Assembly: GCA_011391275.1 (NCBI GenBank)
Contig: JAABQW010000286.1
Coordinates: 1-43,003, forward strand
Direction: 5' to 3'
Origin: Betaproteobacteria bacterium
GTDB lineage: Bacteria; Pseudomonadota; Gammaproteobacteria; Burkholderiales; Usitatibacteraceae
Length of the DNA stretch: 43,003 nucleotides
This document shows, in pieces, positions 26,550-34,319 of this stretch. A program made the position numbers and the translations under genes. Position 1 is the first letter of the stretch, and the number at the start of each line of letters is the position of its first letter. Below the pieces are notes generated by a model. The model made no database searches and had not been told where the DNA came from. It was given only the letters and a program-made list of their open reading frames with translations.

Positions 26550-27658
26550 GCGACGAGCGGGGCGGCGAGGCCCTCCGCGGCGCCGGCCGCGTCGCCCTTG
26601 GCCGCCATGATGGCGCGCACCATCTCCAGGGCGGTCTTGTCGCAGGGCGGCAGGCTCACGTCCGTGGCCCCCGCCGGCGTTGTCCGCTCGCCCCACTGGA
26701 TCACGTGCGCGCAATAGGTGAGGCCGCCGCCGAAGGCGGGGGTGAGGAGCTTCGCGCCGGGCTTCACGCGGCCCTCCTCGATCGCCTCCACGAGCGCCAC
26801 GGGCACCGTCGCCGCCGACATGTTCCCGTAGCGCGACACGGTGACGAACACGCGGTCGGGCGGCACGCCGATGCGCTTGCCCACGAAGTCGATGATGCGC
26901 TGGTTCGCCTGGTGCGGCACCACGAGGTCCATGTCGCCGATGGCGAGGCCCGCTCGCCCGAGCGCCGCCTGCGAGGCTTCCGTCATCCCGTGCACGGCGC
27001 GCTTGAAGATCTCCTGGCCGTCGAAGTCCCAGCTGGTGACGCCCACCTGGACGCCGCGATTGGCGTAGGCCGCGCCCATGCCGCGCACGCGCAGGATGTG
27101 GCGCGCGTCGGCGTAGCAGCCCAGCTTCTCCGCGAGGAGCCCCGTCTTCTCCTCGCTCGCCTGGAGCACCACGGCGGCGGCGCCGTCGCCGAACAGCACG
27201 GACACGTTCCGGTTGGTCCAGTCCATGAAGGGCGAGATCACCTCCACGCCGATGACCACGGCGTTGCGGACCACGCCCGTGCGGATCATCGCGTTGGCGG
27301 AGGACAGCCCGTAGAGGAAGCTGGTGCAGGCAGTGTTCACGTCCATGGCGGCGGCGTTGCCGGCGCCCAGGAGCGCCTGCACGCCGGAGGCGCTGTTGGG
27401 CACCTGCTCGTCGTAGGAGCAGCTGCCGAGGACGACGAGGTCGAGGTCCTTCGCGTCCAGCCCCGCGCAGGCGAGCGCCCGCGCCGCCGCCACGTGGGCG
27501 AGCGCGGTGAGGGGGACGTGGGAGATGCGTCGCTCGCGGATGCCGGTGCGCGAGGTGATCCACTCGTCGTCGGTTTCGATGAAGGTCGCGAGATCGGCGT
27601 TCGTGAGGACGGCCGGCGGCATGCACTTGCCCCAGCCCGTGATGGCGGCGTAGGTCAT
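26546..27658 (-). CDS. FabH-like 3-oxoacyl-ACP synthase III
   Basis: 370 residues, thiolase fold. The catalytic triad is complete: Cys111 in NTACTSF, His249 in VPHQANQR and Asn279 in RYGNMSAAT, matching Cys112/His244/Asn274 of E. coli FabH. GIRERRISH near the N-terminus and FGDGAAAVVL are family signatures. The protein is about 50 residues longer than E. coli FabH, mainly at the C-terminus. It should condense an acyl-CoA with malonyl-ACP, but being away from other fab genes it may be a specialised paralogue for secondary metabolism or a specific starter unit. Start ATG 27658. Overlaps the GST gene. Confidence 0.85.
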   Translation of the reverse strand: MTYAAITGWGKCMPPAVLTNADLATFIETDDEWITSRTGIRERRISHVPLTALAHVAAARALACAGLDAKDLDLVVLGSCSYDEQVPNSASGVQALLGAGNAAAMDVNTACTSFLYGLSSANAMIRTGVVRNAVVIGVEVISPFMDWTNRNVSVLFGDGAAAVVLQASEEKTGLLAEKLGCYADARHILRVRGMGAAYANRGVQVGVTSWDFDGQEIFKRAVHGMTEASQAALGRAGLAIGDMDLVVPHQANQRIIDFVGKRIGVPPDRVFVTVSRYGNMSAATVPVALVEAIEEGRVKPGAKLLTPAFGGGLTYCAHVIQWGERTTPAGATDVSLPPCDKTALEMVRAIMAAKGDAAGAAEGLAAPLVA

Positions 27659-27733
27659 TTTTGTTGGAGTCCGGAGAGCGGTGTGGAGAGAGTTTGCCCG
27701 AGTCGGCGGCCGGGCGCATGGCCCGCCGTCGCC

Positions 27734-28201
27734 TCAGAGCTTGTGGGACCCGACGAGGAGGCGGTCATAGACCGCATATTGCTCTTCCACCGCCGCGCCG
27801 CCTTCGCTGGGCGTGCGCTTCACGGTGATCCAGACTTCCGGCGAAAGGCTCTCGCACACGTCGGCCGTGTGGCGCACCTCCTCCTCGGCGACGCGGTGGG
27901 CCGCCTCCCAGGAGGGGGCTCCCCAGCCCTTCACGAGGAACCAGGCCAGGGCGTCGGTGCGGGCCTCGAGCTCCTCGTCCGTCACCTCGACCACCTCGGC
28001 GATCGAGCAGCGGCTGCGGCCCTCCAGGGCGAGGAAGGACGACTCGCAGTAGCAGCGCGGGTCGCACTTCGGGGCGTTGGCGAAGTCGCAGACGGCGTAG
28101 CCGCCGCTCACCACCCAGTCGCCCTCGCGCGCGGCACCGTGGGTGCGGAAAAGGTGGTCGTCGGAGTCGTCCAGGCGGACGGCGCGGAGGAACTTCGGCA
28201 T
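27734..28201 (-). CDS. DUF6505-like protein with Cys-rich insert
   Basis: 155 residues. The N-terminus MPKFLRAVRLDDSDDHLF, then EGDWVVSGGYAVCDF, resembles the DUF6505 pattern (a short protein starting with a RxxRLDxSD motif); I am only moderately sure of the family. Residues about 38-52 hold a cysteine cluster (VCDFANAPKCDPRCYCESSF) with four Cys that might bind metal. No function is known. It is divergent from the SDR gene (76-bp gap) and follows, on the same strand, upstream of the FabH-like gene by 75 nt. Confidence 0.65.
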   Translation of the reverse strand: MPKFLRAVRLDDSDDHLFRTHGAAREGDWVVSGGYAVCDFANAPKCDPRCYCESSFLALEGRSRCSIAEVVEVTDEELEARTDALAWFLVKGWGAPSWEAAHRVAEEEVRHTADVCESLSPEVWITVKRTPSEGGAAVEEQYAVYDRLLVGSHKL

Positions 28202-28277
28202 GGAGCGTGCTTCGGGGAGACGCTTGAGGCTTTATCATAGCAGCCGGCCCCCGCATCCCGTTGCCCAGAGGAGACAA

Positions 28278-28982
28278 ATGTCCATTTCCAAGACCGCCAT
28301 CGTCACCGGTGCCAACCGGGGAATCGGCCTCGAGATCGCCCGCCAGCTCGTCCGCGAGGGGATCCGCGTGGTCATGGGGTCGCGGGACCCGGTGAAGGGG
28401 GAGAGGGCCTGCGCGGGCCTCGCCGCGGGAGAACTCGCCGTGAGCCACCCGCTCGACGTGAACGACACGCGCAGCGTGCAGCGCTTCGTCGAGTTCGTCG
28501 ACAAGCACTACGGCGCGCCCGCCATCCTCGTGAACAACGCCGGGACCTACCCCGAGTCGACCGAGGCGCGCGTCGTGGACGTGAAGACCTCCGTCTGGCG
28601 GGAGACGCTCGAGACCAACCTCCTCGGGGCGGTGCGCCTGTGCCGCGAGGTGGTCCCCCTCATGGAGCGCGTCGCCTACGGGCGGATCGTGAACATCTCC
28701 TCGGGGCTGGGCCAGCTCTCCAGGATGGGCGCCGGCAGCCCCGCCTACCGCGTCTCCAAGGCGGCGCTCAACGCCCTTACCGTGACGCTGGCGGCGGAAG
28801 TCAGGGAGCAGGGCATCCTCGTGAACTCCATGAGCCCCGGCTGGGTGCGCACCGACATGGGCGGGCCCGAGGCCCCGCGCGGTGTCGAGGAGGGTGCGGA
28901 GACCGCCGTGTGGCTGGCGCTCCTGCCCTCCACCGGGCCCACGGGACAGTTCTTCCGCGACCGCAAGCCCATTCCCTGGTGA
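28278..28982 (+). CDS. SDR family NAD(P)-dependent oxidoreductase
   Basis: 234 residues, Rossmann fold: the cofactor motif TGANRGIG (10-17), NNAG at 86-89, a Ser in NISSGLG (about 141) and the catalytic YRVSK with Tyr157 and Lys161. PGWVRTDMGG near the C-terminus is typical of carbonyl-reductase-like classical SDRs. Substrate unknown. AGAGGAGA lies 5 nt before ATG 28278. The stop overlaps the GTG start of the lipoprotein gene (GTGA), so they are coupled. Confidence 0.88.
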   Translation: MSISKTAIVTGANRGIGLEIARQLVREGIRVVMGSRDPVKGERACAGLAAGELAVSHPLDVNDTRSVQRFVEFVDKHYGAPAILVNNAGTYPESTEARVVDVKTSVWRETLETNLLGAVRLCREVVPLMERVAYGRIVNISSGLGQLSRMGAGSPAYRVSKAALNALTVTLAAEVREQGILVNSMSPGWVRTDMGGPEAPRGVEEGAETAVWLALLPSTGPTGQFFRDRKPIPW

Positions 28983-29836
28983 AGAGCCTGCGCGCGCGCG
29001 CGCTCCTCGCCGCGCTGGTCGTCACGCTCGCGGTTGCGTGCTCGTCGGCCACGCGCGTGGCCTACAACAACGCGCCCCTCGCGGCGGCGTGGGTGGTGGA
29101 CGACTGGTTCGACCTCCACGACGGCCAGCGCGAATGGGTGAAGGAGCGCTTCGCGCGCCTCCTCGCCTGGCACCGGGCGAGCGAGCTGCCGGCGTACGAG
29201 CGGCTCCTGCAGGACACGGCCGCGCGCGCGGCCAGCCGCCTCACCGAGGAGGACGCGCGCCGGGTCCACGGCGAGATGCGGGCTCTCTACTACCGCGTCG
29301 TGCGCAAGGCCATCCCCGACGTGGCCGACTTCCTGCTGCAGGTGCACCCCGAGCAGGTCGGTTTCCTCGAGCGCAAGTTCGCCGAGGACAACGCGAGGAT
29401 CGTCAAGGAGAGCCTCAAGGGCACGCCGCAGGAGCGCCTCGAGGCGCGCATGAAGCGCTACGTGGACCGCGTCGAGGACTGGACAGGGCGGCTCTCGGCG
29501 GCACAGCGCGACCTCGTCCGCGCGCGGGTGTCGGCGATGGAGGACCTCACGGAGGAGTGGCTGGGCGACCGGCGCTTCCGGCAGGCCGAGACCATCGCGC
29601 TGCTGCGCGCGAGGCCTGCGCGGGAGGCGATGATCGCGTCCCTCACCCGCATCCTCGTCGACAGCGACTCTTGGCGGCGGCCCGAGTACGTCGCCAGGCT
29701 CAAGGCGCGCGATGCGCAGGTCTTCGCGATGATCGCCGCGCTGGACGCGACCCTCACGCCGGAGCAGCGCGGCAAGCTGCAGCGGCGCCTTGCGGATCAT
29801 GCCGCTGACGCGGCGTATCTCGCTGTCGCGAGTTAG
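28979..29836 (+). CDS. DUF6279-type lipoprotein
   Basis: 285 residues from GTG 28979, overlapping the SDR stop by 4 nt. A signal peptide ends in LAVAC, an acceptable lipobox, so the mature protein should be anchored by its N-terminal Cys. The rest is helical and charged: VAYNNAPLAAAWVVDDWFDL at the start, then repeated helices and LDATLTPEQRGKLQRRLADH. The N-terminal pattern fits the DUF6279 lipoprotein family. Role unknown. The gene is followed by the palindromic repeat element beginning at about 29845. Confidence 0.8.
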   Translation: MKSLRARALLAALVVTLAVACSSATRVAYNNAPLAAAWVVDDWFDLHDGQREWVKERFARLLAWHRASELPAYERLLQDTAARAASRLTEEDARRVHGEMRALYYRVVRKAIPDVADFLLQVHPEQVGFLERKFAEDNARIVKESLKGTPQERLEARMKRYVDRVEDWTGRLSAAQRDLVRARVSAMEDLTEEWLGDRRFRQAETIALLRARPAREAMIASLTRILVDSDSWRRPEYVARLKARDAQVFAMIAALDATLTPEQRGKLQRRLADHAADAAYLAVAS

Positions 29837-29844
29837 CAGGGCGG

Positions 29845-30090
29845 GGACACGGATGAACACGGCAAGGAGTGATGCTGGCAGTAAACCTTTTGGACACGGA
29901 TGAACACGGATAACTGCGGATAAAGTCGGATAAGGTCGGATAGATCGATTGGAGCCTTGCGGCCGTCGCACTCGGCGACGACCGTAGTGAAGCCGACCGT
30001 CGCGTGCCCGGAAACCATTCGCGGTTATCCGTGTTCATCCGTGTTCATCCGTGTCCGAGTCTTTGGGCCGCATCACTCCCTCCCGTCCGC
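29845..30090. repeat. Palindromic repeat element with GGATGAACAC units
   Basis: The 312-bp gap between the lipoprotein and iminopeptidase genes is occupied by a large imperfect inverted repeat. Left arm about 29864-29918 and right arm about 30021-30082 share, in inverted order, a GGAGTGATG block, a GGACACGGATGAACACGG block and GGATAAC(T/C)GCGG. The decamer GGATGAACAC occurs four times (two direct on the left, two reversed in tandem at 30031-30050), and the left arm continues as a 10-bp period (GGATAACTGC, GGATAAAGTC, GGATAAGGTC, GGATAGATCG). The centre holds a short hairpin CGTCGC-ACTCG-GCGACG. It is markedly AT-richer than its surroundings, contains no plausible gene and looks like a dispersed non-autonomous or REP-like element. 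Confidence 0.75.
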
Positions 30091-30148
30091 CCCAATTGGC
30101 AAGACGCTTCCAGCCCATGAACTATCCGCGTCCCCGGTTTGCCTCCCC

Positions 30149-31132
30149 TCACCGGGGCAGGCGATCGCGCAGCGCGTCCGTGGCGCCCACCAGCCGCGAC
30201 CGGATGCCGGGCTCGAAGGCGGAGTGACCCGCGTCGGGAACGAAGTGGCACTCGGCCTCGGGCCAGGCGCGGCGCAGGTCGTCGGCAGTCGACGGCGGGC
30301 ACACCGCGTCGTAGCGCCCCTGCACGATCACCGCCGGGATGTGGCGCACGCGGTCGACGTTGGCGAGCAGGAAGCCCTCGGGCAGGAAGAGCCGGTTCAC
30401 GAAGTAGTGCGCCTCGATGCGCGCGAGCCCGAGCGCCACGCGGTCGGCGGCGAAGTCCGCCACCAGCGCCGGGTTGGGCAGGAGAGTCGAGCAGGAACCC
30501 TCGTAGACGCTCCAGCGGCGCGCGGCGGGAAGGTGAACCGCCGGGTCCGGGTCGACGAGGCGCCGGTGGTAGGCCGCGAGCAGGTCGCCGCGCTCCTCCT
30601 CGGGGATGAAGTGGGCGAACGCGCGCCACGGCTCGGGGAAGAAGTGGCGGATGCCGTGCAGGAACCAATCGATCTCGCCCGGACGGCCGAGGAATATGCC
30701 GCGCAGCACGAGGGCGTGGCAGCGCTCGGGGTGGTGCTCGGCGTAGGCGAGCGCGAGCGTCGAGCCCCACGAGCCGCCGAAGACCGCCCAGCGCTCGATG
30801 GCAAGGTGCTCGCGCAGCCGCTCCATGTCGGCCACGAGGTGCGGCGTGGTGTTGGCCTCGAGGCTTCCCAGCGGCGTGGAGCGCCCGGCGCCGCGTTGGT
30901 CGAAGACGACGATGCGGTAGTGGCCGGGGTCGAAGAACTGCCGGTGCACGGGGCTCGCGCCCGCCCCGGGGCCGCCGTGCAGGAAGACGACCGGCACCCC
31001 CCGCGGGTTGCCGCTTTCCTCCCAGTAGAGGCGATGGCCGTCGCCCACGTCGAGGAACCCCCCTTGGCGGGGCTCGATCGAGGGGTAGAGCGGCAGGGAT
31101 TCGCCGTTCCGGCGCTGGGCTTCCGGGGGCAT
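30149..31132 (-). CDS. pip: Proline iminopeptidase
   Basis: 327 residues, S33 family. The oxyanion motif HGGPGAG (52-58), FDQRGAGRS, the nucleophile elbow GGSWGS with Ser121, the acid in GRYDAVCP and the His in AGHSAFEPG are all present, as are the family's long cap region and PALVADFAADRVALG. It releases N-terminal proline from peptides in the cytosol. Length is usual. The stem CCCCGGT/ACCGGGG (30132-30157) overlaps its stop codon and could help end transcription. Divergent from phaZ. Confidence 0.9.
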   Translation of the reverse strand: MPPEAQRRNGESLPLYPSIEPRQGGFLDVGDGHRLYWEESGNPRGVPVVFLHGGPGAGASPVHRQFFDPGHYRIVVFDQRGAGRSTPLGSLEANTTPHLVADMERLREHLAIERWAVFGGSWGSTLALAYAEHHPERCHALVLRGIFLGRPGEIDWFLHGIRHFFPEPWRAFAHFIPEEERGDLLAAYHRRLVDPDPAVHLPAARRWSVYEGSCSTLLPNPALVADFAADRVALGLARIEAHYFVNRLFLPEGFLLANVDRVRHIPAVIVQGRYDAVCPPSTADDLRRAWPEAECHFVPDAGHSAFEPGIRSRLVGATDALRDRLPR

Positions 31133-31248
31133 CGGCGCACTTTACCAGAGCGCCGCGACCGGCCCGCCCATCTTGCCCCGCGTCAACTTTTCGGCCGAGG
31201 GAAACCCGCTACACTACGCCGCATTGCAGCATGAACGGAGGTCACCGA

Positions 31249-32475
31249 GTGCTCTACCAGTTCTACGATTGGCACCGTACCGCGATGGAGCCGTGGCGCG
31301 CGCTGGCGCAGATGGCCAACGAGTTCTACGGGCACCCGGTGAGCCCGGCCTCCTACCTCCCCGGCAGCCGCCGGATAGCCGCCGCCCTCAACCTCGTGGG
31401 GCGCCTCACGCAGCACTACGGCCGGCCCGAGTTCGGGATCGCGCGCGTCCAGGCCGGCGGCCGGACCTGTGCCGTGCGCGAGGTGGTGGAACTGGAGAAG
31501 CCCTTCTGCCGCCTGCTGCACTTCGTGAGGGAGGGTGCTCCCGCGCAGCCCAGGGTGATCGTCTTCGCGCCGCTCTCCGGGCACTTTTCCACGCTGCTGC
31601 GCGACACGGTGAACACGCTCCTCGCCGACCACGACGTGTGGATCACGGACTGGATCGACGCCAAGGAGGTGTCGCTTTCCGCCGGGCCCTTCCACTTCGA
31701 CGACTACGTGGACTACGTGCGCGAGTTCGTCCGCTTCGTGGGCCCGGAGGCGCACGCGGTCTCGGTGTGCCAGCCCACGGTGCCGGTGCTCGCGGCGGTG
31801 TCGCTCATGGCGGCGGCGGGGGAAGCCACGCCGCGCTCCCTCGTCATGATGGGCGGCCCCATCGACACGCGCGCGAGCCCCACGGCGGTGAACGACTTCG
31901 CCCGGCACCGGCCGATGTCGTGGTTCGAGTCGAAGGTGGTGCAGCGCGTGCCGATGCGCCATGCCGGGTTCATGCGCCGCGTCTACCCGGGGTTCATGCA
32001 GTTCGCGGGCTTCGTCGCGATGAACCCGGACCGCCACGTCGAGTCGCACGTGCAGTACTACCAGCACCTGATCCAGGGCGACGGCGAGAGCGCGGGTGCG
32101 CACCGGCGCTTCTACGACGAGTACAACGCGGTGATGGACCTGCCGGCCGAGTACTACCTGGAGACGGTCGAGCGCGTGTTCCACAAGCACCTGCTGCCGC
32201 GCGGGCTCCTCGAGGTGCGCGGCGAGCGCGTGCGCCCGGAGGCGATCAAGGCCTCGGCGCTCCTCACCATCGAGGGCGAGCTCGACGACATCTCCGGCCC
32301 CGGGCAGACGAAGGCCGCGCACGCGCTGTGCAAGGGCATCCCGGCCCGGCGCAAGGCGCACTTCGAGGCGCCCGGCGTCGGCCACTACGGCATCTTCTCC
32401 GGCCGCAAGTACCGCGAGACGATCTACCCGCGGATCCGCGATTTCATCGCCCGCCACGATCGAGGAACGGGGTGA
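31249..32475 (+). CDS. phaZ: Intracellular polyhydroxybutyrate depolymerase
   Basis: 408 residues. The N-terminus VLYQFYDWHRTAMEPWRALA, then HPVSPASYLPGSRRIAA, and later VIVFAPLSGHFSTLLRDTV and DVWITDWIDAKEVSL are family hallmarks of betaproteobacterial PhaZ. The nucleophile is Cys174 in VSVCQPTVPV, as in Ralstonia PhaZ, and His379 in GVGHYGIF completes the triad. It mobilises stored PHB granules. GTG 31249 is preferred over ATG 31231: GGAGGT lies 6 nt before the GTG and the protein then starts as homologues do. The last codons and stop (32473-32475) lie inside the left arm of the 37-bp inverted repeat, so insertion of that element may have fixed the present C-terminus. Confidence 0.92.
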   Translation: MLYQFYDWHRTAMEPWRALAQMANEFYGHPVSPASYLPGSRRIAAALNLVGRLTQHYGRPEFGIARVQAGGRTCAVREVVELEKPFCRLLHFVREGAPAQPRVIVFAPLSGHFSTLLRDTVNTLLADHDVWITDWIDAKEVSLSAGPFHFDDYVDYVREFVRFVGPEAHAVSVCQPTVPVLAAVSLMAAAGEATPRSLVMMGGPIDTRASPTAVNDFARHRPMSWFESKVVQRVPMRHAGFMRRVYPGFMQFAGFVAMNPDRHVESHVQYYQHLIQGDGESAGAHRRFYDEYNAVMDLPAEYYLETVERVFHKHLLPRGLLEVRGERVRPEAIKASALLTIEGELDDISGPGQTKAAHALCKGIPARRKAHFEAPGVGHYGIFSGRKYRETIYPRIRDFIARHDRGTG

Positions 32476-32558
32476 AAAAAGGGGTCAGATCCCTTTATCG
32501 GAACGGCTCTCCTGAACCGTCCCGATAAAGGGATCTGACCCCTTTTTTCACCCCGTTC
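32465..32558. repeat. REP-like perfect 37-bp inverted repeat
   Basis: The arms 32465-32501 and 32522-32558 are perfectly complementary over 37 bp with a 20-nt centre that itself pairs (ACGG/CCGT). The stem contains GGGGTCAGATCCC, close to the GGGGTCAGACCCC-type palindromes often found next to REP-associated tyrosine transposases. It covers the phaZ stop codon and ends 5 nt before the phaM ribosome binding site. As RNA it is a very stable hairpin and could terminate or attenuate transcription into phaM. No transposase is nearby. Confidence 0.85.
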
Positions 32559-32572
32559 TTCCAGGAGCTGAT

Positions 32573-33004
32573 ATGGCCAAGCCCGTCACCCCGCAGGACA
32601 TGTTCGACCTCTGGCAGAAGATGGTGAACCCGGGGGCCTACCCCCTGCAGAGCCTGATGTTCCCGGTGCTCGACGCGAAGGAGCTCGAGAGGAAGATCGC
32701 CGAGCTGGAAACCGTCGAGCACTGGCTCAAGGCCAACCTCAACATGCTGCAGCTCTCCATCAAGAGCCTGGAATACCAGCGCCAGATGGTGAGGGGCGGC
32801 GAGCGCATGAAGGCGGCGATGGAGGAGGGCCGGGCGCCCGAGCCTGCCGGCGACGAGGTGCCCAACCCCGCGATGTGGGCCTGGAACATGATGGCCCAGG
32901 CCGGCACCGACGCCGCCGAGGCGATGGGCCGCGCGGTGGAAGCGGCCGGCGAAGCGGGTGCGGAGGGCGCGAAGCCCAAGCCCCGGGCACGCAAGAAGAA
33001 GTGA
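32573..33004 (+). CDS. phaM: PhaM-like PHB granule regulatory protein
   Basis: 143 residues. MFPVLDAKELERKIAELETV, then EHWLKANLNMLQLSIKSLEY, is the PhaM signature helix. The C-terminus is Ala-rich and ends in the basic KPKPRARKKK, like the DNA-binding tail of PhaM. PhaM links PHB synthase, granules and the nucleoid and activates PhaC. AGGAG about 6 nt upstream supports ATG 32573. Its position after phaZ puts granule breakdown and granule organisation side by side, separated by the 37-bp hairpin. Confidence 0.85.
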   Translation: MAKPVTPQDMFDLWQKMVNPGAYPLQSLMFPVLDAKELERKIAELETVEHWLKANLNMLQLSIKSLEYQRQMVRGGERMKAAMEEGRAPEPAGDEVPNPAMWAWNMMAQAGTDAAEAMGRAVEAAGEAGAEGAKPKPRARKKK

Positions 33005-33012
33005 GGCGCCGT

Positions 33013-33037
33013 CAGGTCACTGGTTGAAAGTGACCTG
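33013..33037. terminator. Hairpin between convergent phaM and nqrM
   Basis: A perfect 9-bp stem (CAGGTCACT 33013-33021 with AGTGACCTG 33029-33037, 7-nt loop) lies between the stop of phaM (33004) and that of nqrM (33044). It has no T-tract on either side but is well placed as a shared bidirectional terminator. Confidence 0.5.
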
Positions 33038-33043
33038 GCCGCT

Positions 33044-33232
33044 TCATTCGCGGCGGTTGGGGCAACCGACGCAGGAGATCCTGTCCCCATCCGGCGCATG
33101 GGCCGCCGGGCCTCCGCAGGAGCCGCGCAGGCAACGGCCGGTGAGCCGCGAACCCAGGGCCATCGCACCCACGGCGAGGCCGAGCAGCACGACGGTGACG
33201 ACGAAGACGGCGACGAGGGTCGAGGGATCCAT
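33044..33232 (-). CDS. nqrM: Na+-NQR maturation factor NqrM
   Basis: 62 residues. One membrane helix (VAVFVVTVVLLGLAVGAMAL) followed by a cysteine motif: Cys34, then CGG at 39-41 and CVGC at 54-57 near the C-terminus, the DUF539/NqrM pattern. NqrM is needed to insert the Fe centre coordinated by NqrD and NqrE. It is the last gene of the nqr operon, 5 nt after apbE. ATG 33232 gives the family start. Confidence 0.85.
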   Translation of the reverse strand: MDPSTLVAVFVVTVVLLGLAVGAMALGSRLTGRCLRGSCGGPAAHAPDGDRISCVGCPNRRE

Positions 33233-33237
33233 GGCGG

Positions 33238-34299
33238 TCAGGCTTTCGCGCGTTCGGCGCCCAGCCTCGCGAACGCCGGCGTCTGGCGGTCGGCCAGCCG
33301 GCCACCCTCCGCGCGTTCGATGAAGCAGGCCGCGATCCCTTGTTCGACCGCGAAGGCGCGGCCGCGTTCGGCGCCCATCACGAAGAGCGCGGTGGCCATC
33401 GCGTCGGCCCAGCCGCAGTCGTTCGCGACCACCGTCACCGAGGCGAGGCTGCCGCGCGCCGGTTCGCGCGTGGCGGGGTCGATCTCGTGGCTGAAACGGC
33501 GCCCGTCCTGCTCGAAGAAGTTGCGGTAGTCGCCCGAGGTGGCCATGGAGAGCCCGTCCAGGGGCACGACCAGGAGTGCTTCCTGCGGCACCGCGTCCGG
33601 GCGCTCGATGCCGATGCGCCACGGCTTGCCTTCTGCGTTGCGGCCGCGCACGCGCACTTCGCCGCCGGCCTCCACCAGGTAGTCGGTCGCGCCCAGCGCG
33701 TCCAGCGCGCGCGCGGCGAGGTCGACGCCATAGCCCTTGGCGATGCCGGACAGGTCGGCGCGCACGCCGTCGCGCGCCTTGGTGAGCGTGCCGGCCTCGC
33801 GGTCCACCGCGATGGCACGCCAGTCGATGCGCGCGGCAAGTGCAGCCAGTTCATCGGACGAGGGCACGCGGCGCTTGCCGGACGGGCCGAAGCCCCAGGC
33901 ATCGACCGCGGGTGCGATGGTCGCATCGAAAGCGCCAGACGTGGCCTCGCTCACCACGCGGGCCAGCGCGAGGACTTCCAGCGTCTCGCGCGAAACGGCC
34001 AGCGGCTTGCCGGCGGCCATCGCGTTGAAGCGGGAAAGCTCCGAGGATTCGAGGTAGGTGGACATGCGCGCGACCACGCCTTCGAGGGCCGCGGCGACTG
34101 CCGTGGAGGCCTTGCCCGCGAGGGACTCGGCGAGCGGTCCGGCGAGCTTCGCGTTCCACACGGTGCCCATCGCGGGGCCCTGGATCGCCGCGAGCGGGCG
34201 GCGCGCGATGCCCGGGGCCTCGCCGCAGCCGGCGAGGAGGGCTGTGGCGCCCAGCGCCTTCAGGAGCGTGCGCCGGCGGGGTGAGAGGAGGGTGTCCAT
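33238..34299 (-). CDS. apbE: FAD:protein FMN transferase (ApbE)
   Basis: 353 residues. The signal peptide ends in a lipobox, LLAGC (Cys25), so it is a periplasm-facing lipoprotein. Family motifs follow: GPAMGTVWN, MSTYLESSELSRFN, DAWGFGP, DLSGIAKGYGVDLAA, MATSGDYRNFFEQDGRRFSH, EIDPATREP and the metal-site DAMATALFVMG. ApbE transfers FMN from FAD to Thr in the SGAT motifs of NqrB and NqrC, both encoded in this operon. Length is usual. AAGGAC upstream of ATG 34299. The gene lies 20 nt after the CBS-domain gene. Confidence 0.92.
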   Translation of the reverse strand: MDTLLSPRRRTLLKALGATALLAGCGEAPGIARRPLAAIQGPAMGTVWNAKLAGPLAESLAGKASTAVAAALEGVVARMSTYLESSELSRFNAMAAGKPLAVSRETLEVLALARVVSEATSGAFDATIAPAVDAWGFGPSGKRRVPSSDELAALAARIDWRAIAVDREAGTLTKARDGVRADLSGIAKGYGVDLAARALDALGATDYLVEAGGEVRVRGRNAEGKPWRIGIERPDAVPQEALLVVPLDGLSMATSGDYRNFFEQDGRRFSHEIDPATREPARGSLASVTVVANDCGWADAMATALFVMGAERGRAFAVEQGIAACFIERAEGGRLADRQTPAFARLGAERAKA

Positions 34300-34319
34300 G
34301 GCGGGTGTCCTTGGGGGAA

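Noticed and set aside
29754-30040. Short frames within the GGATGAACAC element
   Set aside because: Translations are made of the repeat itself (IRVHPC, YPCSSV) and lack start signals.
31231-31248. ATG at 31231 as phaZ start
   Set aside because: The ideal ribosome binding site GGAGGT lies between it and the GTG at 31249, and homologues begin at the LYQ segment.
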